Origin: Ferruginibacter sp.
Lineage (GTDB): Bacteria > Bacteroidota > Bacteroidia > Chitinophagales > Chitinophagaceae
Reading direction: 5' to 3'
Length of the DNA stretch: 5,178 bases
Assembly: GCA_025362765.1 (NCBI GenBank)
Contig: JANYFI010000496.1
Span: 1 to 5,178 of the forward strand
The notes below the pieces were generated by a model. That model worked only from the letters and a program-made list of their open reading frames with translations, did no database searches and was not told the DNA's origin. The translations under genes were made by a program, and so were the position numbers. This document shows positions 1-5,178 of this stretch, one piece after another; the stretch's first letter is position 1; every line of letters starts with the position of its first letter.

Positions 1-1
1 A

Positions 2-1201
2 TTGGACAATTATTATAAATTACTGGCTCAAACAAACAGTACCGGCATCATTACCGTAAATTATGGTTATGCCCGCTATGGCACAAGCACCAATCCTGTG
101 GCAGCAGCGGCCCACCTGGCGGCAGATTGGGTGAGGTATGATAATGGCAGAACCAAATTTTGGGAAATCGGCAACGAAACCTACGGCAGTTGGGAAGCGG
201 GATATAAAATTGATCAAAGCCAAAATAAAGACGGTCAACCTGTATTGGTTACAGGAGATTTATACGGTCAGCATGTACAGGTTTTTGCCGATTCTATGCG
301 GGCTGCAGCAAAAGAAACTGGCGCGACCATTTATATCGGCGCCACATTGTATGATAAGCCTGCGGCGTCTTTTGATTACACCAGTATTAAAACATGGAAT
401 GCAGGGGTATTGTCAAAAGTTGCCACTGCTTCAGATTTCTATATTGTGCATGATTATTACACTGATTACAATGCAAATTCCTCTGTGGCGGATATTCTTA
501 AGACCAGTGTGCCTGTTACCGAAAATACCATGAGTTACGTCACCAGCCAGGTAAAAGCTGCAGGTCAATCCATCAAACCGGTTGCATTTACAGAATGGAA
601 TATCCAGGCAACGGGTTCTAAACAAAGCACCTCTTTTATCTCCGGTATTCATGCAGCAAAAACGCTGGGCGCCATCATTAAAAATAATTTCGGTGAAGCC
701 AGCCGCTGGGACCTGGCCAACGGATGGGGCAACGGCGATGACCAGGGAATGTTTAATAGCGGTGACGAACCAGGCGCACCATTATGGAATCCCCGCCCGG
801 CCTACTATTACATGTATTATTTTCAACAGTTTTTTGGCGACCGGATGGTGAAAGATACGCTCAAGTCTGTCAATAGTGATTTAACTACCTATTCATCTAC
901 CTTTTCTTCGGGACAGGCCGGTACAATAATTATTAATTCAGGATCACTGAGTCATATTGTTGCGATAGATTTTCAGCATTTTCCGGCGGGAAGCAAATAT
1001 TACTGGCTTGCGTTAACCGGTGGAACAGACAACGGTAGTTTTTCCGGACAGGTATTTGTAAATGGAACCGGTCCATCAACAGCAACCGGAGGCCCACTGA
1101 ACTACGCAACATTAAAAGCATATACCGCCCCGTTAAAGGGGACCATTAAAGTTACCGTTCCACCATTGAGTGTGGTGTACCTTGTGGCAGATAAAAAATA
1201 A
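2..1201 (+). CDS. Clan GH-A glycoside hydrolase, GH51-like (putative alpha-L-arabinofuranosidase), 5'-truncated
   Basis: This is the C-terminal 399 residues of a predicted secreted glycosidase; the reading frame is open to the left edge, so the leading TTG is an internal Leu codon and not a start. Seen: a WEIGNE motif (residues 54-59, counted from the window edge) fits the acid/base Glu (E59) of a clan GH-A TIM barrel, and FTEWN (196-200) fits the nucleophile (E198), at the end of a predicted strand. An IVHDYY segment (148-153) resembles the active-site His strand of GH51-type enzymes. ITVNYG (17-22) resembles the strand preceding the acid/base. From about residue 283 to the end the protein is Ser/Thr/Gly-rich and beta-like, finishing in VPPLSVVYLVA, as in the C-terminal beta-sandwich of GH51/GH39 enzymes. 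No T9SS sorting domain follows. The family is known to release alpha-L-arabinofuranosyl groups from arabinan or arabinoxylan; substrate here is inferred. GH39 or another GH-A family remains possible. The signal peptide and first barrel strands are missing. Confidence 0.8.
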   Translation: MDNYYKLLAQTNSTGIITVNYGYARYGTSTNPVAAAAHLAADWVRYDNGRTKFWEIGNETYGSWEAGYKIDQSQNKDGQPVLVTGDLYGQHVQVFADSMRAAAKETGATIYIGATLYDKPAASFDYTSIKTWNAGVLSKVATASDFYIVHDYYTDYNANSSVADILKTSVPVTENTMSYVTSQVKAAGQSIKPVAFTEWNIQATGSKQSTSFISGIHAAKTLGAIIKNNFGEASRWDLANGWGNGDDQGMFNSGDEPGAPLWNPRPAYYYMYYFQQFFGDRMVKDTLKSVNSDLTTYSSTFSSGQAGTIIINSGSLSHIVAIDFQHFPAGSKYYWLALTGGTDNGSFSGQVFVNGTGPSTATGGPLNYATLKAYTAPLKGTIKVTVPPLSVVYLVADKK

Positions 1202-1229
1202 GTGTTTCGGTTTTGGTAAATTAAAATTC

Positions 1230-1264
1230 GTGAAACTACAGGGCATTCCGCCAGGTAGTTTCAC
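1230..1264 (+). terminator. Perfect 10-bp inverted repeat, possible intrinsic terminator or attenuator
   Basis: GTGAAACTAC (1230-1239) is exactly complementary to GTAGTTTCAC (1255-1264), with a 15-nt loop in which GGC (1242-1244) can pair with GCC (1250-1252) and extend the structure. The 3' side is followed by a T-rich but interrupted stretch (1265-1275, TTATTCATTTT). It begins 28 bp after the hydrolase stop codon, as expected for a terminator, but the U tract is weak and the stem is only moderately GC-rich. It ends 18 bp before the next gene's predicted start, so partial read-through or attenuation is also possible. Confidence 0.55.
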
Positions 1265-1282
1265 TTATTCATTTTAGAGAAC

Positions 1283-1354
1283 TTGCTTAAAAATATTGTT
1301 GTGAAAATTGTAAACTACGCTGCTATATTGTTGGTAATTATCTTCCTTTCCTGT
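1283..1354 (+). other. Lipoprotein signal peptide with uncertain non-ATG start
   Basis: Residues 1-24 of the large protein give a short basic N-region (K3, K8), a hydrophobic core (AAILLVIIFL) and a lipobox FLSC with the acylated Cys24 encoded at 1352-1354. Phe at -3 is less usual than Leu but is tolerated. The first residues after Cys are QSKKSQ, basic rather than the acidic pattern reported for surface-export signals of Bacteroidetes lipoproteins, so periplasm-facing anchoring is as likely as surface display. Starting at GTG (1301) instead of TTG (1283) still leaves an 18-residue signal peptide with the same lipobox. AGAGA at 1276-1280 lies too close to the TTG to be a convincing ribosome binding site. 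Confidence 0.75.
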
Positions 1355-4300
1355 CAGTCAAAAAAGAGCCAGACTACAGGGTTACATTTCACCATTTTAC
1401 CCTCCTCCGCCACGGGAATTGATTTTTCAAATACCATTACTGAAAATGACAGCCTCAATATGTTTACCAACGAATACACCTACATGGGTGGCGGCGTTGG
1501 CGTGGGGGATTTTAACAGGGATGGCTTGCCTGATCTTTTTTTTGCTGGTAACCAGGTAAGCGCCGCATTGTACCTGAATAAAGGTAATATGCGTTTTGAA
1601 AACATTACACAAAAAGCAGGCGTGCAAACAAATACCTGGTGTACTGGTGTAAGTATTATTGATATTAACAACGATGGGTGGCCTGATATTTATGTTTGCG
1701 TGTCTGGCAGGGTAGCGGGCGAAAAAAGAAAAAACCTGCTCTTCATCAACCAGCATGATCTAAGTTTTAAAGAAGAAGCCGCGGCCTATGGGCTGGCAGA
1801 CACAGCGTATTCCACCCAGGCAGTATTTTTTGATTATGACAGGGATGGAAAACTGGATATGTTCCTCTTAAACCATGATTTAAATGACACAAGGCCTAAT
1901 GATATCCGGGATAGAATTGTTGACAGTACTGCTATTGCTTCAGATAAACTATTTCACAATGAAGGCATACCAACCGGCATGGATCATCCTGTATTTAAAG
2001 ATGTTTCCGGCCAGGCAGGCATCAGGGAAAATGGCAACGGGCTTGGAGTAGTAGTCAGCGATTTTAACCAGGATGGCTATCCGGATATTTATGTGGCGAA
2101 TGATTATTTGCCCAACGACCTGTTGTGGTTAAATAATAAAAACGGTACTTTCAGCAATTGCATTGCCACGGCCATTAAACACCAGAGTTATTCCAGTATG
2201 GGTATCGATGCCGCGGATATCAATAACGATCAGTTGCCCGACCTGGTGTCACTTGACATGCAGCCCGAAACCAGTGAACGTAAGAAGATGATGTATTCTT
2301 TTCTGAGCGATCAGCGGCACCAGCTCGAAATGATGAAAGGATACCAACCGGAATATATCCACAATATGCTGCAGCTGAACAATGGCGTTAGAAAAATTAA
2401 CAACCACCAGGAACCTTTTTTTAGTGAAGTGGCGGAAATGGCCGGCATTGCATCAACCGACTGGAGTTGGAGTGTGCTTATTGCCGACCTTGACAATGAT
2501 GGATGGAAAGACATTCATATTGCCAATGGCCTGGGAAGAGATCCTACTAACATTGATTTTTTGGAGTACCGGCACAACACCGCTGTGCAGACTGGTATTC
2601 CAGAAAACAATTTACAGCGGCAGCAGTCATTGAATAGCCACCTGGCATCGCTGGGACCGCTTTCGTTGCGAAATTATTTATACCGTAACAAAGGTGGTTT
2701 TTGTTTTGAGGATATTTCAGATAGTGCAGGAATCAATGAAAAGTCAGTCTCCAACGGTGCGGTATATGCAGACCTAGACAACGACGGTTATCTTGACATT
2801 GTTACCAATAACATTAATGGCAAGGCGTTTATTATGCACAATGATACTTATACTGCCACAGCGGAAAAACAACATTATTTAACCCTTCAACTACACGGGG
2901 ACAGCCTCAATAAGGATGGCATTGGCGCTACAGTGTATGCCTATAGTAAAGGATTTCAGCAGATGCTGGAACAATATCCTGTGAGGGGATATTTATCTTC
3001 CGTTGACAGCCGCCTGCATTTTGGTCTTGGAAAAAATGGCATTGATTCACTGAAAATTACCTGGCCCGGAAACAAACAGCAGTTGATTATAGCGCCACCC
3101 GTGGATACCATTTTACAATTGCATTATTCGCTTGCTGTTGCTAAGGATACAGCAGCAATAGCAACTCCTGCCGGATATTTCACTGACATCACCAGGGAGG
3201 TTAAAGCTGATTTTCTGCACCGGGAAACTTTCTTTTTTGACTATTCCTTTCAACCCCTGATTCAACAAAAATATTCGCAGGAAGGACCGTTTATCAGTAC
3301 GGGTGATATGAACGGCGACGGCCTCACCGATTTTTTTATTGGGGGAGCCTATAAACAATCCGGCAAAATATTTTTGCAAAATAAAAACGGCAGTTTTACA
3401 GGTAAAACGTTGGTGACGGGCGTTAAAAACGAGGAGGATATGCAAAGTGTTTTGTTTGATGCCGATGGCGATAAAGATCTTGATTTACTCATTGTGAGTG
3501 GTAGCAGTGAGTTTGATGTGACGTCGTCTTTTTATCAGCCAAGATTGTATTTAAATGATGGTAAGGGTAATTTTAAACTGGATAAAAATGCTTTTTCACC
3601 CTTGGTGCGTACGCAAGCGAAATCTGTGGCAGTAGCGGATATGGATGGAGATGGTGACATAGATATTTTTATCGGCGGCCGTGTATCTGTTGGAACCTAT
3701 CCTTTGCCACCCCGCAGTTATTTGCTGCGCAATGACCATGGAAAATTCACCGATGTCACCACAACCGTTTGCCCTGCATTGGAAAATCCTGGCCTTATTA
3801 ACTCAGCAGTCTGGGTAGATGTTGACAATGATAAAAAGCCAGATCTGGTAATAGCCGGAGACTGGATGCCCATTCGTATTTTTAAAAACGAGGGAAATAG
3901 TTTTGTTGAAACGACCGCACAAAACGGCCTGGAGAAGTTACCCGGTTTTTGGCGAAGCATAGCGCTCATTGATGTTGATCATGACGGTGACCTGGATATT
4001 GTGGCAGGCAATCTCGGGTTAAACAATCCATTCCACATCAATCTTCAGCAACCCGCAACGTTGATAGCGAAAGACTTCGATGGGAATGGCGTGGTAGAGC
4101 CCATCTTTTGTTACTACCTTAAAAATAATGAGGGTAAATACGAATTGTCGTCAGGTATTTCGCGGGATGAATGGGCTTTGCAAATGCCTTCCATAAAAAA
4201 GAAATTCGATCGCAATGAGTTATATGCAAAAGCACCTATGGATGTTGTTTTCACCCCTGAAATGATGCAGGGTACCCTTACACTTCATTCACGCGAAGCA

Positions 4301-4669
4301 AGAAGCGGCTGGTTTGAAAACAACGGGAAAAATCAATTCAGTTTCCACGCTTTTCCGGCAATGGCCCAGGTAGCCCCGGTAAATGCATTTGTTTGTACAG
4401 ATGTAAATGGAGATGGTAAGGATGATATCGTGATTGCCGGCAACGAATACCAGTCGCAGGTAAATAGTGGCCGTTATGATGCCTCGTATGGATTATTGCT
4501 GACGGGAGATGGTAAGGGGAACTTTACAGCAATCCCACCCGTTAGCAGCGGATTGATAATAGACGGGGATGTGAAAGACATGAAAATGATTACAACCGTT
4601 AAAGACAAATTATTACTTACCGCTATAAATGATACAGCGATGAAAGTGTTCAGGATAAAGAAGAATTAG
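1283..4669 (+). CDS. FG-GAP/VCBS-repeat lipoprotein with central ASPIC/UnbV domain (CRTAC1-like)
   Basis: This is an intact 1128-residue predicted envelope lipoprotein. Seen, in order: a hydrophobic signal segment (residues 9-23) ending in lipobox FLSC with Cys24; seven DxDxDGxxD-type Ca-binding motifs starting at residues 76, 127, 184, 260, 312, 402 and 497; an ASPIC/UnbV domain (about 529-601, with DGIGATV, a VRGYLSS core and LHFGLG); and seven more motifs starting at 675, 726, 786, 846, 897, 931 and 1040. Two conserved-looking inserts, SLDMQPETSERKKMM (323-337) and SRDEWALQMPSIKKKF (960-975), resemble stretches found in long Bacteroidota members of the family. Such motifs form integrin-alpha-like beta-propellers that bind Ca2+; the biochemical role of the bacterial proteins is unknown. 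Many are encoded near SusC/SusD-type loci, and the adjacent hydrolase suggests a role in glycan capture or cell-surface scaffolding (inference). The start is TTG at 1283 or GTG at 1301; no in-frame ATG exists after the stop at 1256-1258. No frameshift or internal stop is seen. Confidence 0.9.
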   Translation: MLKNIVVKIVNYAAILLVIIFLSCQSKKSQTTGLHFTILPSSATGIDFSNTITENDSLNMFTNEYTYMGGGVGVGDFNRDGLPDLFFAGNQVSAALYLNKGNMRFENITQKAGVQTNTWCTGVSIIDINNDGWPDIYVCVSGRVAGEKRKNLLFINQHDLSFKEEAAAYGLADTAYSTQAVFFDYDRDGKLDMFLLNHDLNDTRPNDIRDRIVDSTAIASDKLFHNEGIPTGMDHPVFKDVSGQAGIRENGNGLGVVVSDFNQDGYPDIYVANDYLPNDLLWLNNKNGTFSNCIATAIKHQSYSSMGIDAADINNDQLPDLVSLDMQPETSERKKMMYSFLSDQRHQLEMMKGYQPEYIHNMLQLNNGVRKINNHQEPFFSEVAEMAGIASTDWSWSVLIADLDNDGWKDIHIANGLGRDPTNIDFLEYRHNTAVQTGIPENNLQRQQSLNSHLASLGPLSLRNYLYRNKGGFCFEDISDSAGINEKSVSNGAVYADLDNDGYLDIVTNNINGKAFIMHNDTYTATAEKQHYLTLQLHGDSLNKDGIGATVYAYSKGFQQMLEQYPVRGYLSSVDSRLHFGLGKNGIDSLKITWPGNKQQLIIAPPVDTILQLHYSLAVAKDTAAIATPAGYFTDITREVKADFLHRETFFFDYSFQPLIQQKYSQEGPFISTGDMNGDGLTDFFIGGAYKQSGKIFLQNKNGSFTGKTLVTGVKNEEDMQSVLFDADGDKDLDLLIVSGSSEFDVTSSFYQPRLYLNDGKGNFKLDKNAFSPLVRTQAKSVAVADMDGDGDIDIFIGGRVSVGTYPLPPRSYLLRNDHGKFTDVTTTVCPALENPGLINSAVWVDVDNDKKPDLVIAGDWMPIRIFKNEGNSFVETTAQNGLEKLPGFWRSIALIDVDHDGDLDIVAGNLGLNNPFHINLQQPATLIAKDFDGNGVVEPIFCYYLKNNEGKYELSSGISRDEWALQMPSIKKKFDRNELYAKAPMDVVFTPEMMQGTLTLHSREARSGWFENNGKNQFSFHAFPAMAQVAPVNAFVCTDVNGDGKDDIVIAGNEYQSQVNSGRYDASYGLLLTGDGKGNFTAIPPVSSGLIIDGDVKDMKMITTVKDKLLLTAINDTAMKVFRIKKN
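1508..2797 (+). repeat. First block of seven FG-GAP/VCBS Ca-binding motifs
   Basis: Seven protein-level repeats are visible, each an aromatic or hydrophobic strand, then D-x-[DN]-x-D-G-x-x-D, then a beta strand (for example GDFNRDGLPDLFF and ADLDNDGYLDIVT). They begin at residues 76, 127, 184, 260, 312, 402 and 497, giving intervals of 51, 57, 76, 52, 90 and 95. The motif at 312 (DINNDQLPD) has Gln in place of the loop Gly. Longer intervals around motif 6 hold the Met/Lys-rich insert (323-352) and the NGLGRDPTNIDFLEYR stretch (415-430). Seven motifs fit one seven-bladed propeller. Confidence 0.85.
2867..3085 (+). other. ASPIC/UnbV domain of the large lipoprotein
   Basis: Residues about 529-601 match the ASPIC/UnbV domain pattern: a beta strand HYLTLQLHG, the NKDGIGATVYAY segment, a VRGYLSSVDSRLHFGLG core and an IDSLKITWPGNKQQ strand near the end. 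The domain is named from UnbV and animal CRTAC1 (acidic secreted protein in cartilage), where it normally follows FG-GAP repeats near the C-terminus. Here it is in the middle, with a second repeat block after it and a linker of roughly 70 residues. Its biochemical role is not known. Confidence 0.85.
3305..4426 (+). repeat. Second block of seven FG-GAP/VCBS Ca-binding motifs
   Basis: Motifs begin at residues 675, 726, 786, 846, 897, 931 and 1040 of the large protein. Those at 675, 786, 897 and 1040 are canonical (for example ADMDGDGDIDIFIGG). The ones at 726 (DADGDKDLD) and 846 (DVDNDKKPD) have Lys where Gly is expected, and 931 (DFDGNGVVE) has Asn and Glu in place of two Asp. Intervals are 51, 60, 60, 51, 34 and 109; the 34/109 pair shows that motif 931 sits out of phase and may not be a regular blade. 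The conserved-looking SRDEWALQMPSIKKKF stretch (960-975) lies in the 109-residue gap. Confidence 0.8.
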
Positions 4670-4727
4670 GCGACTGTGCTTGTGTATTACCTTATTGAAT
4701 GGCACGTGAAATAATGTTGAAAGCTAC

Positions 4728-4749
4728 CGGAAGCGGGTACCGCCTGCCG
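4728..4749. other. GC-rich imperfect hairpin in intergenic gap
   Basis: GCGG (4733-4736) pairs with CCGC (4740-4743) across a GTA loop, and CGG (4728-4730) pairs with CCG (4747-4749), with one mismatch and one bulged base between the two helices. It lies 58 bp after the stop codon of the large lipoprotein gene. There is no T tract on either side, so it is a poor candidate for a standard intrinsic terminator; it may be a 3'-end stabilising hairpin or chance. Confidence 0.3.
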
Positions 4750-4792
4750 AAATAAAGATTCCATCTAAATAAAAATTAAGTTCAATAGCCTA

Positions 4793-4800
4793 TACATTTG
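4793..4800 (+). promoter_or_regulatory. Bacteroidota-type -7 promoter element (TACATTTG)
   Basis: TACATTTG matches the Bacteroidetes -7 consensus TAnnTTTG at every fixed position and lies 18 bp before the acetyltransferase ATG, preceded by an A/T-rich stretch (4767-4786). A clear TTTG-type -33 element at the expected spacing is not seen. Transcription would start near 4806, giving a leader of only a dozen or so bases. This supports separate transcription of the acetyltransferase gene. Confidence 0.5.
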
Positions 4801-4818
4801 CTATCAAAAGTTTTTAGC

Positions 4819-5178
4819 ATGAAACGGGACATTCAGATAAGAAAAATTGAAACATCCGACAATGTAGCTATCGCGAAAATCATCCGGAGTACGCTGGCCG
4901 AGTTTGGCGCCAATCATCCGGGTACCGTTTATTATGACAAAGAAACTGATCATTTGTTTGAATTGTTTCAACAAGCTTCCTCCGTTTATTTTATTGCCTT
5001 GTTTAATGGAGAAATGGCCGGTGGCGGCGGCGTTTATCCCACAAAAGGATTGCCGGAAGATACCTGCGAACTGGTGAAAATGTATTTGCTGCCCGTGGCA
5101 AGAGGAAAAGGATTGGGGAAATTAATTATTGATACCTGCATCGAAGAAGCCCTTTATTTTGGTTTTAAAAAAATGTAT
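4819..5178 (+). CDS. GNAT-family N-acetyltransferase, 3'-truncated
   Basis: An open frame of 120 codons starts at ATG 4819 and runs without a stop to the right edge, so the C-terminus is missing. Seen: an N-terminal IQIRKIETSDNVAIAKIIRSTL stretch (residues 6-27, here quoted in pieces: IQIRKIETSD, then NVAIAKIIRSTL) typical of GNAT beta1-alpha1; a central strand SSVYFIALFNGEMAGGGGVY (54-73) fitting beta2-beta4; and motif A, ELVKMYLLPVARGKGLGKLI (84-103), whose RGKGLG (95-100) is the acetyl-CoA pyrophosphate-binding Q/R-x-x-G-x-G/A loop followed by an alpha helix. GNAT enzymes transfer an acetyl group from acetyl-CoA to an amine; the acceptor substrate cannot be told from this fragment. Motif B and the end of the fold lie outside the window. 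It is probably a cytoplasmic housekeeping or detoxifying enzyme unrelated to the upstream genes, being separated by 149 bp and having its own -7-like element. A full GNAT domain is usually 140-180 residues, so little is missing. Confidence 0.85.
   Translation, partial: MKRDIQIRKIETSDNVAIAKIIRSTLAEFGANHPGTVYYDKETDHLFELFQQASSVYFIALFNGEMAGGGGVYPTKGLPEDTCELVKMYLLPVARGKGLGKLIIDTCIEEALYFGFKKMY

Noticed and set aside
2..4. TTG at the left edge as a true start codon of the hydrolase
   Set aside because: A GH-A barrel needs strands and a signal peptide before the ITVNYG strand, and the frame is open to the edge, so the gene is truncated rather than starting here.
20..238. Minus-strand open frame of 72 codons inside the hydrolase gene
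   Set aside because: It lies wholly opposite the well-supported glycosidase frame and has no recognisable domain; an antisense shadow.
138..533. Plus-strand 131-codon open frame in another frame of the hydrolase gene
   Set aside because: It overlaps the catalytic region coded in the main frame, and its product is irregular with no family resemblance.
1427..1756. Minus-strand 109-codon open frame within the lipoprotein gene
   Set aside because: It mirrors the repeated Asp/Gly-rich motif codons on the other strand and has no independent support.
3113..3445. Minus-strand 110-codon open frame inside the large lipoprotein gene
   Set aside because: It is antisense to the linker and first motif of the second repeat block; the product shows no domain or signal.
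3557..4530. Near-identical DNA encoding DGKGNF at two places, as a possible recent duplication
   Set aside because: Only about 19 bases are similar, and the motif is a common turn in FG-GAP blades, so ordinary repeat structure explains it.
4692..4714. TTATT/AATAA inverted repeat with a CACGTG palindrome (4703-4708) between the arms
   Set aside because: The five-base A/T arms are too short and weak to distinguish from chance in a gap of this composition.

Overview
The window looks like chromosomal DNA from a Bacteroidota bacterium, most likely of the Chitinophagaceae type. This is inferred from the moderate GC content, the kind of genes present (a secreted glycoside hydrolase beside a very long FG-GAP/ASPIC lipoprotein, a common pairing near SusC/SusD sugar-uptake loci in that group), the lack of clear Shine-Dalgarno sites, and a TAnnTTTG-type -7 promoter element before the last gene. 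No 16S rRNA or other marker is present, so the genus is not determined.

Layout, all on the + strand: (1) Positions 1-1201 hold the C-terminal 399 residues of a glycoside hydrolase of clan GH-A, closest in appearance to GH51-type alpha-L-arabinofuranosidases. Its N-terminus lies off the left edge. (2) Positions 1202-1282 are a short gap with a perfect 10-bp inverted repeat (1230-1264). (3) Positions 1283-4669 hold one intact 1128-residue predicted lipoprotein with seven Ca-binding FG-GAP/VCBS motifs, an ASPIC/UnbV domain, then seven more such motifs. (4) Positions 4670-4818 are a gap with a GC-rich hairpin and a Bacteroidota-like -7 promoter element. (5) Positions 4819-5178 hold the first 120 residues of a GNAT-family N-acetyltransferase that runs off the right edge.

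How they may work together: the hydrolase and the FG-GAP/ASPIC lipoprotein are plausibly part of one envelope-associated polysaccharide-use locus, with the hydrolase cutting a plant-type or other arabinose-containing glycan and the lipoprotein acting as a surface or periplasmic binding or scaffold protein. This is inferred from context; no SusC/SusD gene is visible here. The acetyltransferase has its own promoter-like element and a 149-bp gap, and is probably an unrelated gene.

I found no mobile element, CRISPR array, tRNA, rRNA or frameshift. Nothing here is clearly a new system. The most interesting points are the 7 + 7 architecture of the large lipoprotein and the hairpin placed very close to its non-ATG start.
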